A DNA stretch of 64,000 nt from KBS-96 sp963722585 (GTDB lineage: Bacteria > Acidobacteriota > Terriglobia > Bryobacterales > Bryobacteraceae): positions 62,001 to 126,000 of the forward strand of contig CAVRNU010000019.1 of NCBI GenBank assembly GCA_963722585.1, given 5' to 3'. The notes beneath the pieces are model-generated. The model searched no databases, was not told the origin of the DNA, and saw only the letters and a list, made by a program, of their open reading frames with translations. Shown here piece after piece: positions 9,713 to 17,691 of the stretch. A program made the translations under genes and the position numbers. Each line of letters opens with the position of its first letter. The stretch's first letter is position 1.

Positions 9713-10375
9713 TCACTCTTCCTTGTTCTCAAAGCGGTACGTAATACCCGCGGAAACGTGAAGGTTCCTCTGCGTATCGTTGAACAAGCTGCTCTGGATG
9801 TAGTCTCCTGCTGCGCGGAAGTAGACATTCCGCGTCACGCGAATATCGAATCCAACGCCGCCACCGAGAGCAAACGTGCCATCGCTGGCCATCAGGTCGC
9901 TCGTTAGTTTTGCGCCGTTCTGGTCTACGTTCACTTTGGTAACGCCGTAAGCTCCGCCACCCATCACTCGCACGAACGGCTGCACGTGCGAACTCTTACG
10001 AAGCGTGAATTGCGGTCCAAACATAAACGTATACAGCTGCGCGTTGCCTTTGGCGGTGTATGTCGAGGATCCGGACTGCACGAAACCGGCCGAGACCAGC
10101 TGCTGGGTAATGTTAACGCTTGAACTGGGATACGAACCGTAGAAACTGAATAGTCCGCTAAACCAGTTGTTCACGTTCTCTTGGAGACCAAACGTGAAGC
10201 CGTTCGAGTCGAAATAACTTCCGGTATTCGCGGTCGGAATGCCGTTATTCTGAGCGAACGTGTTTGTCTGTGCCTGAAGACCGGCAAGGCCAACGCGCGC
10301 GAAGTCGTAACCTCCCGTTACCTCCCAGGTATGACCGTCCTGAGCGGTCGCCAGGACAGCCGCCGCACACAACAA
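9713..10375 (-). CDS. Outer-membrane beta-barrel protein; signal peptide possibly split by a frameshift
   Basis: About 220 residues. The body has alternating strands typical of OmpA/OmpW-like eight-stranded barrels (EVTGGYDFARVGL, FTFGLQENVNNWFSGLFSFYGSY, YTFMFGPQFTLR) and ends in a C-terminal strand HVSAGITYRFENKEE. In this frame the only start is a TTG at 10375, giving the short leader MLCAAAVLATAQ. A convincing leader start, VKRAFSMAFVV (GTG at 10400, ATG at 10382), lies in the neighbouring frame and would join at about 10360-10372 by a one-base change. The annotated start is therefore provisional. The function is unknown; it is probably a structural or small porin-like barrel. Divergent from queC. 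Confidence 0.75.
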   Translation of the reverse strand: MLCAAAVLATAQDGHTWEVTGGYDFARVGLAGLQAQTNTFAQNNGIPTANTGSYFDSNGFTFGLQENVNNWFSGLFSFYGSYPSSSVNITQQLVSAGFVQSGSSTYTAKGNAQLYTFMFGPQFTLRKSSHVQPFVRVMGGGAYGVTKVNVDQNGAKLTSDLMASDGTFALGGGVGFDIRVTRNVYFRAAGDYIQSSLFNDTQRNLHVSAGITYRFENKEE

Positions 10376-10509
10376 ACGCCATACTGAACGCTCTTTTCAC
10401 CGGGAAACTCACGATTGTTAGTGCTCGCGTAGAGTGGATTGTTGCGTTTTGAATCCCCACTCCGCGAATAGGACTTGTCCGGTCCTCCGCCTTGCCATAC
10501 TGAAGGTGT

Positions 10510-10535
10510 GGCGGCGCCGCCGGTTTTTATTTTTT
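10510..10535 (+). terminator. Terminator-like GC palindrome plus T-tract in the queC leader (candidate attenuator)
   Basis: GGCGGCGCCGCC at 10510-10521 is followed by a T-rich run (TTTTTATTTTTT) at 10524-10535, only 12 nt before the queC ATG at 10548. No plus-strand gene ends upstream, so it would sit within the queC leader. CCGCC at 10487-10491 could pair with GGCGG at 10510-10514 and break the hairpin, an attenuator-like arrangement. I could not match the leader to preQ1-I, -II or -III riboswitch consensus. Confidence 0.45.
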
Positions 10536-10547
10536 GGGCCAATCCGC

Positions 10548-11249
10548 ATGAACATGTCTGAATCACGAAACGCAGTTTGCCTGTTGAGCGGCGGTCTCGA
10601 TTCATCCATATGTCTCGCAATCGCGCGACAGGCTGGTTTCGAATGCTATTGCTTGTCGTTCGACTACGGCCAGCGCCATAAGATCGAGCTGGATGCCGCG
10701 GCCCGTGTCGCCCGTAATCTGGGAGCCCGCGATCATCGCGTCGCTGCAATTGACCTGCGCGCCTTTGGACACTCGGCGCTCACAGACGAGATCGACGTGC
10801 CCAAAAGACGGGACCTGGAAAACATGGGAAGCGGGATTCCAATCACTTACGTGCCGGCCCGCAATACAATTTTTTTGTCATTCGCGCTCGCTTATGCGGA
10901 AGTACTCGAAGCTTCCGATGTATTCATCGGCGTAAATGCTCTCGATTATTCCGGCTATCCGGATTGCCGCCCGGAATTTATCGAAGCGTTCGAGAAAATG
11001 GCGAATCTGGCTACGAAAGCCGGCGTTGAGGGGCGCACGCACCTGCGCATCCATACACCGCTCGCCGCCATGACCAAGGCCGACATCGCGCGCAAAGCAG
11101 TCGAACTGGGTGTCGACCTCGCTTTGACCCATAGCTGCTACGATCCAGACGAACAAGGGCGCGCATGCGGGGAATGCGATGCGTGTCTGCTGCGCAAGAA
11201 GGGATTCGCGGAAGCAGGAATCGAGGACGCAGTGGCATACGTCAGATAG
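10548..11249 (+). CDS. queC: 7-cyano-7-deazaguanine synthase QueC
   Basis: About 234 residues from ATG 10548 (10554 is also possible). The PP-loop ATP-binding motif SGGLDSS lies near the N-terminus, followed by SFDYGQRHKIEL, the TYVPARNTIFLSFALAYAE segment and GVNALDYSGYPDCRPEF, all QueC hallmarks. The C-terminus holds the zinc site cysteines (CYDPDEQGRACGECDACLLR). QueC converts 7-carboxy-7-deazaguanine to preQ0 using ATP and ammonia in queuosine synthesis. queE follows 51 nt later. The frame stays open upstream to 10434, but that extension covers the terminator-like leader and lacks family similarity. No strong Shine-Dalgarno precedes the start. Confidence 0.93.
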   Translation: MNMSESRNAVCLLSGGLDSSICLAIARQAGFECYCLSFDYGQRHKIELDAAARVARNLGARDHRVAAIDLRAFGHSALTDEIDVPKRRDLENMGSGIPITYVPARNTIFLSFALAYAEVLEASDVFIGVNALDYSGYPDCRPEFIEAFEKMANLATKAGVEGRTHLRIHTPLAAMTKADIARKAVELGVDLALTHSCYDPDEQGRACGECDACLLRKKGFAEAGIEDAVAYVR

Positions 11250-11262
11250 TGCTTTTTGGTGG

Positions 11263-11290
11263 CGCGGACGATCGTTTTTCGTCGTCTGCG
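11263..11290 (+). other. Hairpin between queC and queE
   Basis: CGCGGACGA (11263-11271) and TCGTCTGCG (11282-11290) form a 9-bp stem with one G-U pair and a T-rich loop. Only a weak T-stretch (ATTTTA) follows. It could be a weak terminator or an RNA-stability element dividing expression of the two genes. Confidence 0.35.
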
Positions 11291-11300
11291 ATTTTAGGAC

Positions 11301-11984
11301 GTGAAGATCTCCGAAATCTTCTATTCGATTCAGGGCGAGGGCTCTCTAGTGGGAGTACCGTCCGTATTCATTCGGACAAGCGGCTGCAACCTGCGCTGCG
11401 TCTGGTGCGATACTCCCTACACATCCTGGAGTCCTGAAGGCGGGGACCGGAGTGTCGAGCAGATCCTCGCGGATATCGAGCCGTTCCGGGCCTCCCATGT
11501 TGTGGTCACGGGAGGAGAACCGATGATTGCGCCGGAAATCGCGTCTCTTACCTTGCGCCTCCGCGAAATGGGGCTTCATATCACGATTGAAACCGCCGGA
11601 ACCGTCTATCACCCTGTCTCCTGCGACCTGATGAGCATCAGTCCGAAACTTCGAAATTCCATTCCGTACGAGCGTGAAGGGGGCCGCTGGGCAGCGCAGC
11701 ATGACCGTCTTCGCTACCAACCGGAAGTCTTGAAACGTCTGACATCCGAATACGACCACCAGTTGAAATTTGTCGTTGCCAGCCCCGCCGACCTCGACGA
11801 AATCGAGGCGCTCCAGGCGGAAATAGGCGTCGAATCGCGCAACATGATTCTGATGCCGGAAGGCACGGACCCGGCCGTATTATATCGGCGTGCTCAATGG
11901 ATAGTCGATATCTGCAAGCAGAAGCACTACCGTTTCAGCCCCCGTGTGCACATCGATCTGTGGGGCACGCGGCGCGGTGTGTAG
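11301..11984 (+). CDS. queE: 7-carboxy-7-deazaguanine synthase QueE (radical SAM)
   Basis: 227 residues, GTG start. It begins MKISEIFYSIQGEGSLVGVP, a QueE signature. The radical SAM cluster is CNLRCVWC, with cysteines at about 29, 33 and 36. A later VVTGGEPMI motif matches the GGE motif of SAM binding, and the C-terminal RFSPRVHIDLWG fits the family. The enzyme contracts the ring of 6-carboxy-tetrahydropterin to 7-carboxy-7-deazaguanine, the substrate of QueC. Length is normal. QueD and FolE are not in the window. glcE begins 16 nt downstream. Confidence 0.93.
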   Translation: MKISEIFYSIQGEGSLVGVPSVFIRTSGCNLRCVWCDTPYTSWSPEGGDRSVEQILADIEPFRASHVVVTGGEPMIAPEIASLTLRLREMGLHITIETAGTVYHPVSCDLMSISPKLRNSIPYEREGGRWAAQHDRLRYQPEVLKRLTSEYDHQLKFVVASPADLDEIEALQAEIGVESRNMILMPEGTDPAVLYRRAQWIVDICKQKHYRFSPRVHIDLWGTRRGV

Positions 11985-12000
11985 AGCAAAATAGTTCTTC

Positions 12001-13161
12001 ATGCGTTTGCTCGAGCCAAACACTCCTGAAGAAGTCGCAGAGCAGTTGCAGGAATGCGCTTCCAGAAACGAAACGATCCGGCTCGCCGGGCATGAGAGCA
12101 AATCCAGTATGGCTGGGCCTATTCAACCCGCCGACGTTTTGCTCTCGACCAGGAATCTGCGGAAAATTCTGCTTTATGAACCGAAAGACTTGACCGTCAG
12201 CGTGGAGGCCGGCTTCCCATTCTCAGAACTTCAATCGCTGCTCGCGCGCAACGGGCAAACGATCGCGCTCGATCCGCCGTTTTCTGGTAAAAGCTCGATA
12301 GGCGGAATTGCGGCATCAAATTGCAGTGGACCCATGCGCCGGGCCTATGGGACGGCAAGAGACCTGGTTATCGGAATGAAGTTCGCCACACTCGAGGGCA
12401 AACTCGTTCAGACCGGCGGCATGGTAGTAAAAAACGTGGCAGGACTCGACATGGCGAAGATCATGATCGGAAGTTTCGGGACGCTCGCGGCGATTACAAG
12501 CTTGAACTTCCGCCTACACTCGCTGCCGGAAGCCACCGAAACGCACCTGTATTCGCGGCCGGACCTCGAACAAGCGCTCGACAAGCGCAGCTGCATTCTG
12601 AAAAGTGTTTTGCAGCCGGTGGCGATTGATCTTTTGTCTCCAGCAGTGGCTCTACGGTTCGGCCTTCGGGGACACGTGCTGGTAGTGAGGGTTGCGGGCC
12701 CTGAGAATCTGCTGGCCCGATACCGAAGCGAATTTAACGGCGCCGACCATTTGGCGGGACCCGAGGAGCAGACGTTCTGGCGCGGCGTTCAGGAGTTCAC
12801 ACCGAATTTCTTGGCTGAGCATCGGGAAGGTGTTGTCGCCCGTGTATCCACCACGCTCAAAGGCATCGGGTCGCTGCCAAAAACCGTTGCGGGCGCTTTT
12901 ATAGCGCGGGCTGCGGCTGGCGTAAGCTATTTTTACTTTGGCGGCTGGAGCGCGGCGGCGCCGTGGTGGCGGAAGGTCGAAGAGCAGGGCTTGACGGCCG
13001 TTATCGAACATGCTCCAGAAGACATTCGGACCAAAGAAGACCTGTGGAGCGGCCCGCGAACGGCGCCGGCGAACGACGCGTTTGTCATGATGGAGAAGCT
13101 TAAACAGATGTTCGATCCCAATTGTCTGTTGAATCGAAAACGGTTGTATGGCAGAATCTGA
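12001..13161 (+). CDS. glcE: Glycolate oxidase FAD-binding subunit GlcE
   Basis: 386 residues. An FAD_binding_4 (PCMH) domain spans about residues 10-170, with VSVEAGFPFSELQSLLA, the GGIAASNCSGPMRRAYGTARD stretch and KNVAGLDMAKIMIGSFGTL, all typical of GlcE rather than GlcD. A short C-terminal domain ends MFDPNCLLNRKRLYGRI. GlcE works with GlcD and GlcF to oxidise glycolate to glyoxylate at the membrane. The stop overlaps the glcF start by 14 nt, showing coupling. No glcD is present in this window, so the catalytic FAD subunit must lie elsewhere or be replaced. Confidence 0.85.
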   Translation: MRLLEPNTPEEVAEQLQECASRNETIRLAGHESKSSMAGPIQPADVLLSTRNLRKILLYEPKDLTVSVEAGFPFSELQSLLARNGQTIALDPPFSGKSSIGGIAASNCSGPMRRAYGTARDLVIGMKFATLEGKLVQTGGMVVKNVAGLDMAKIMIGSFGTLAAITSLNFRLHSLPEATETHLYSRPDLEQALDKRSCILKSVLQPVAIDLLSPAVALRFGLRGHVLVVRVAGPENLLARYRSEFNGADHLAGPEEQTFWRGVQEFTPNFLAEHREGVVARVSTTLKGIGSLPKTVAGAFIARAAAGVSYFYFGGWSAAAPWWRKVEEQGLTAVIEHAPEDIRTKEDLWSGPRTAPANDAFVMMEKLKQMFDPNCLLNRKRLYGRI

Positions 13162-14449
13162 AGTCTCGGGCGCAGCGCTCGACGTGCTGCCCGGTCCCGC
13201 GCAATCCGATCTCGACAAATGCGTTCATTGCGGCTTGTGTTTGAACGCGTGCCCCACATACCGTGAGCTCGGCGTCGAAATGGATTCGCCGCGCGGGCGC
13301 ATTCAGCAAATGATTCGCGTCGCCGGCGGAGGCCCAATCGACGCTTCCTATATCGAGCACATGGAACTTTGTCTCGCCTGCCGCGGCTGCGAAACCGCCT
13401 GCCCCTCGGGTGTCCCGTACGGACGTCTGATCGAGGCCGCCCGGGCCGGTATTCAAGCCAGCCGCGAATACGCTTGGCCTGTCCGCGAGCTTCGCAATTT
13501 CGTCTTCCATCGCCTTCTTCCTTCACGGCGCATGCTCGAGGCCGTGGGCGCGGGTCTCTTCTTATATCAGGCTTCCGGGTTGCAGCGGCTTGTTCGAGCA
13601 TCCGGCGTACTCAAGCTGATGGGCAAGATCGGCCGCATTGAGGCGCTCGCGCCGGCTATCGAAACGCCATTCTTCTTTTCGCGCATCGGAAGAACCTATC
13701 CGGCCGAAAGCCGTAAACGTTATCGGGTTGCGTTTCTCGCCGGGTGTATCGCCAATCTCACGTTCTGTAGATTGAACGAGGCTACGGTTCGCGTCTTGCA
13801 GAAGAACGGCTGTGAAGTGACGATTCCTCGCGGCCAGGGCTGCTGCGGAGCGCTTCATGTACATTCCGGCTTGACGCAAGAAGCGCAGGTTCTTGCGCGG
13901 CGGAACATCGACGCAATGCTGGACGGCGGCTTCGATGCGATTATCACCAATGCCGCCGGCTGCGGGTCAACTCTGAAGGAATATGGCGAGCTGCTTCATG
14001 GCGATGAAGCGTATCGGGAAAAAGCGGAGCGTTTCTCGACATTGATGAAGGACGTCAACGAATTTCTGGCATCGATCGAACTGAACCCGGCGATGCGCCC
14101 GCTAGCGTACTCGGTCACCTACCAGGATTCGTGCCACTTACTGCATGGCCAAAAAATTAAAAATGCTCCTCGAAAGCTGCTGCGCTCCATTCCCGGACTG
14201 GCATTCCGCGAGATGCCGAATTCCGACATCTGCTGCGGAAGCGCGGGCATCTACAACGTTGTTCAGGACGAGATGGCGATGCGCCTTTTGGACCGCAAAA
14301 TGGAGGCGGTCAAACTGACACAAGCCGAAGTCATCGCCACTGCGAATCCGGGCTGCATATTGCAATTGCGCGCCGGCGTGGAGCGAAAAGGTTCCGGACA
14401 GCGCGTCATGCACGTGGTCGAGCTGCTCGATGAGGCTTATGCCGTGTAA
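13148..14449 (+). CDS. glcF: Glycolate oxidase iron-sulfur subunit GlcF
   Basis: 433 residues. Two [4Fe-4S] ferredoxin motifs: CVHCGLCLNAC (cysteines about 25, 28, 31, 35) and CLACRGCETAC (75, 78, 81, 85). Two CCG domains follow, with CCGALHVHSG and CCGSAGIYN, the usual GlcF/heterodisulfide-reductase-like layout. It transfers electrons from the glycolate-oxidising flavin subunits to the respiratory chain. The start lies 14 nt inside glcE, which supports a two-gene operon, with queCE immediately upstream on the same strand. Length is normal for the family. Confidence 0.88.
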   Translation: MAESEVSGAALDVLPGPAQSDLDKCVHCGLCLNACPTYRELGVEMDSPRGRIQQMIRVAGGGPIDASYIEHMELCLACRGCETACPSGVPYGRLIEAARAGIQASREYAWPVRELRNFVFHRLLPSRRMLEAVGAGLFLYQASGLQRLVRASGVLKLMGKIGRIEALAPAIETPFFFSRIGRTYPAESRKRYRVAFLAGCIANLTFCRLNEATVRVLQKNGCEVTIPRGQGCCGALHVHSGLTQEAQVLARRNIDAMLDGGFDAIITNAAGCGSTLKEYGELLHGDEAYREKAERFSTLMKDVNEFLASIELNPAMRPLAYSVTYQDSCHLLHGQKIKNAPRKLLRSIPGLAFREMPNSDICCGSAGIYNVVQDEMAMRLLDRKMEAVKLTQAEVIATANPGCILQLRAGVERKGSGQRVMHVVELLDEAYAV

Positions 14450-14533
14450 AAACGTGTAAAGAGAGGCCCTAACGCCCTTTTCCCGCGACTTCTTCCGCTT
14501 TGCATTCATCTCTTGAGTGCGAGAATCGAGTGT

Positions 14534-16240
14534 ATGGCGAAGCCGGCGCTCCTAGCTGTCGACGATGAACCGGAGGTGTTGCGCTCCGTAGATAGAGATC
14601 TGCGGCGCAAATACGGCCAGCAGTTTCGAATACTGCGGGCGGAATCCGGGGCAAGTGCGCTCGACGCCGTCAAGAGACTAAAAGAGAGGACTGAAACCGT
14701 TGCCCTGTTTCTCGCGGACCAGCGCATGCCTGTTATGTCGGGCGTCGACTTCCTCGCGGCCGCAACCCGCATCTTCCCGGCGGCAAAGAAGGTGCTGTTG
14801 ACTGCCTACGCCGATACGAACGCAGCGATAGCGGCCATCAACGAAGTAAAGCTCGATTACTATTTGCTGAAGCCGTGGGATCCGCCGGAGACCAATCTGT
14901 ATCCTGTGTTGGACGATCTCCTCGACGATTGGCGGGCCCACTACCGGCCTCCATTCGGCGGATTGCGCGTAGTCGGCTATCGCTGGTCTCCAGCCAGCCA
15001 CGCTGTGAAAGATTTTCTGGGAAGAAATTCATTTCCTTACGAGTGGATCGACCTGACCAATCGCGATGGCGATGCCGACATGCAGAGGCTGTTGAGCAAC
15101 GAGCTGAAAGATGCAGCCAGCTTTCCGGTTGTCCTGTTCCCCGATGGGTCAAGAATCGAGCGGCCGACGCCGGCTTTGCTCGCAGACCGGCTCGGCTTAC
15201 GGACTAGCGCCGGCACTTCGTTCTACGACTTGCTGATTGTTGGGGGCGGTCCCGCAGGGTTGGCGGCTGCCGTGTACGGGGCTTCCGAAGGCTTGAAAAC
15301 AGCGCTGGTCGAGGCGGAGGCTCCCGGGGGCCAAGCGGGCATGAGCTCGAGAATTGAGAACTATTTGGGTTTCCCGTCGGGGCTTAGCGGCGGCGATCTG
15401 GCGCGGCGCGCTCTTACTCAAGCTAAGCGGTTTGGAGTGGAAATAATCAGCCCTCAGAACGGGGTAAGCCTTAGACTCGAAGATCCGTACCGGATTGTGA
15501 AGCTTGGCGATGGCAGCGAGATCAGTTGCCACGCCCTTCTGATTGCGACGGGCCTCGCGTGGCGCAAACTGGATGTCCCAGGGCTAGACCGCCTCACCGG
15601 AACCGGCGTCTACTATGGGGCGGCGCTCACGGAAGCAATCTCGTGCCGTGATGAACATGTCTTCGTCGTGGGTGGGGCGAACTCCGCTGGCCAGGCGGCG
15701 ATTCACTTTTCGCAGTACGCCAGTAGGGTAACCATGGTGGTTCGTGCCGATTCCCTCGCAAAAAGCATGTCAAGGTATCTAATCGATCAGATCGAAGTAG
15801 CGGAAAATATCGACGTGCTCACTAACTCCGAGATCGTCTCGGCTTTGGGCGAAGAGCATCTCGAGTGCATCACGATTCGCGATAATCAGAGTGGCCAAAC
15901 GCAGAACATGCCAACCTCGGCTGTGTTTATCTTCATCGGCGCGAAACCTCATACAAAATGGCTGGCAGACCTGATCGCAAGGGACGATCACGGATTCATC
16001 TACACCGGTCCGGAATTGCCCAAGCCGGAAGGCAGCCAGATTCCCCAAGGATGGAAGCTCGAGCGGCAACCGTTCTTGTTGGAGACGAATGTGCCGGGCA
16101 TATTCGCCGCCGGAGATGTGCGGCATGCTTCCATCAAACGAGTGGCCTCGGCAGTTGGAGCGGGTTCAATTTGCGTGCAAATGATTCACGAGCATCTGGC
16201 AGCACTGAGCGGTCTGGCGGAGCGCGCGGCGTCGGCATAA
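14534..16240 (+). CDS. Response regulator receiver / degenerate glutaredoxin / thioredoxin-reductase-like fusion
   Basis: About 568 residues in three parts. The receiver domain (about 4-133) has acidic VDDEPE, phospho-acceptor Asp about 62 in LADQRMP, T in LLTAYAD and K in LLKPWD. A glutaredoxin-like segment (about 143-222) has YRWSPASH where CxxC is expected, so it lacks redox cysteines. A thioredoxin-reductase-like flavoprotein (about 230-560) has the FAD motif LIVGGGPAGLAAA, a NAD(P)H loop VVGGANSAGQAA and a C-terminal GIFAAGDVRH. The TrxR CxxC between the dinucleotide motifs is absent (GAALTEAISC). ATG 14534 is preferred over an upstream TTG. It is probably the output partner of the downstream cNMP-histidine kinase, 9 nt away. 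Confidence 0.88.
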   Translation: MAKPALLAVDDEPEVLRSVDRDLRRKYGQQFRILRAESGASALDAVKRLKERTETVALFLADQRMPVMSGVDFLAAATRIFPAAKKVLLTAYADTNAAIAAINEVKLDYYLLKPWDPPETNLYPVLDDLLDDWRAHYRPPFGGLRVVGYRWSPASHAVKDFLGRNSFPYEWIDLTNRDGDADMQRLLSNELKDAASFPVVLFPDGSRIERPTPALLADRLGLRTSAGTSFYDLLIVGGGPAGLAAAVYGASEGLKTALVEAEAPGGQAGMSSRIENYLGFPSGLSGGDLARRALTQAKRFGVEIISPQNGVSLRLEDPYRIVKLGDGSEISCHALLIATGLAWRKLDVPGLDRLTGTGVYYGAALTEAISCRDEHVFVVGGANSAGQAAIHFSQYASRVTMVVRADSLAKSMSRYLIDQIEVAENIDVLTNSEIVSALGEEHLECITIRDNQSGQTQNMPTSAVFIFIGAKPHTKWLADLIARDDHGFIYTGPELPKPEGSQIPQGWKLERQPFLLETNVPGIFAAGDVRHASIKRVASAVGAGSICVQMIHEHLAALSGLAERAASA

Positions 16241-16249
16241 ATTACGGCC

Positions 16250-17680
16250 ATGTTGCAAGACCCAAAGAACCGTAAGCTCTTTCCCAAGCTCACGGGAAGC
16301 GACATCGAATCGTTGAAGAGCATGGGAGAGGTGCTCGAGTTTAGGAACGGCGATGTCGTTCAGCGCGAGGGCGACGAGAACCGTGGATTGTTTGTTGTGC
16401 TCGAGGGAGCAGTTCGCGTCTCGCGGCGCGTCGCGGGCGCCGAGGAATTATTGGGCTTTCACACGGCCGGAGAATTCACCGGCGATTTGAGTGCCCTGAC
16501 AAGCGACCCGCTCGTTTTCTGTCTTCAGGCGTGCGACCGCACCAAGCTGTTGCGGCTTGACGCGACCCCCGTTCGAGCACTGATTGCAAGCGGCTCGCCG
16601 CTGGCCGAGCTGGTGCTTAAGACTCTGTCGCGGCGCGCGAGGCAAGCCGATAACTACCTTGTCCAGGAAGAAAAGCTCGCCGCCCTGGGTAAAATGGCCG
16701 CTGGTTTGGCTCACGAATTGAACAATCCAGCGACTGCGGCCCGGCGCGCAGCCAAGCTGATGCTCGAAGCAGTTATCGAAACGCCTGCACGAATGGCGAA
16801 AGCGGACGTAAATTTCTCAGCCGAGGAACGTGAAAGCCTGATTGGTTTCGCGAACCTGATTACGAGCCGTCCGCCATCGTCCTCGCCCGATCCGCTCGAG
16901 TTGAGCGACCGCGAGGAAGCGCTGCTCGGCTGGCTGGAACAGCTATCCGTTCCAAGGGCGGACGAAGTCGCTCCCGTTTTAGCCGAGTCCGGTCTCACCG
17001 CCGATCAGCTAAGCGCTTGGACCGCGGTCGCCGGAAAGAATTTGGTCAAAGGCATTTACTGGATCGAGACAGTGACACGCCTTACCGCCTTGGCGCGCGA
17101 CATCGAAAGCAGCACCGATCGAATATCGGAGCTCGTTTCGGCCCTTAAAGAATATTCGTATATGGATCAAGCCCGCTTCCAGGAAGTGGACATTCATCGG
17201 GGACTCGAAAACACGCTGAAAATCATGAACCACAAGCTGAAGAAAGGCATCACGGTGAAGCGCGAGTACAGCTCCGACCTCCCCAAAGTGTGCGCCTACC
17301 CCGGCGAGTTGAATCAGGTGTGGACCAATCTGATCGACAACGCGATTGACGCCATGGAAGGGTGCGGTACTCTGACCATTCGGACACGCCCGTCGGAGCA
17401 AAGTGTGGTCGTGGAAGTTAACGATACAGGAAAGGGTATACCTGAAACGATTCAAAGTCGCGTCTTTGAACCCTTCTTTACCACCAAACCTCAAGGCAAA
17501 GGAACGGGTTTAGGTCTCGACATCACCTACCGCGTTGTCGTCTACCGCCATGGCGGCCACATCCGTGTCCGGTCCAAACCCGGCGATACCACTTTTGAAA
17601 TCGAACTCCCGGTGCAGCCGCCCAAAGAGGCCGAAATTCTCGCGTCAATCGAGGACCGGGAACTGGTTCAATGGTCTTGA
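16250..17680 (+). CDS. Cyclic-nucleotide-binding-domain sensor histidine kinase
   Basis: 476 residues. An N-terminal cNMP-binding (CRP-like) domain spans about 10-120 (VQREGDENRGLFVVLEGAVRV). A helical dimerisation segment carries the H-box AAGLAHELNNPATAARR, His about 155. The catalytic domain has an N-box (ELNQVWTNLIDNAIDAM), G1 (DTGKGIP) and G2 (GKGTGLGLDI). There are no transmembrane segments, so it is cytosolic. The gene follows the receiver-TrxR fusion by 9 nt, forming a two-gene signalling unit that may sense redox or a nucleotide ligand (inference). An insert of about 110 residues lies between the H-box and the N-box. Confidence 0.9.
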   Translation: MLQDPKNRKLFPKLTGSDIESLKSMGEVLEFRNGDVVQREGDENRGLFVVLEGAVRVSRRVAGAEELLGFHTAGEFTGDLSALTSDPLVFCLQACDRTKLLRLDATPVRALIASGSPLAELVLKTLSRRARQADNYLVQEEKLAALGKMAAGLAHELNNPATAARRAAKLMLEAVIETPARMAKADVNFSAEERESLIGFANLITSRPPSSSPDPLELSDREEALLGWLEQLSVPRADEVAPVLAESGLTADQLSAWTAVAGKNLVKGIYWIETVTRLTALARDIESSTDRISELVSALKEYSYMDQARFQEVDIHRGLENTLKIMNHKLKKGITVKREYSSDLPKVCAYPGELNQVWTNLIDNAIDAMEGCGTLTIRTRPSEQSVVVEVNDTGKGIPETIQSRVFEPFFTTKPQGKGTGLGLDITYRVVVYRHGGHIRVRSKPGDTTFEIELPVQPPKEAEILASIEDRELVQWS

Positions 17681-17691
17681 ACGTCGCAGGT

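Noticed and set aside
10431..10470. Interrupted inverted repeat GAGTGG...CCACTC as a preQ1 riboswitch upstream of queC
   Set aside because: It does not show the preQ1-I A-rich tail or the preQ1-II/III layout, so I claim only the downstream terminator-like hairpin.
17666..17682. GTTCAA/TTGAAC hairpin over the stop of the histidine kinase gene
   Set aside because: Only 6 bp with no T-tract; chance level at a convergent gene end.
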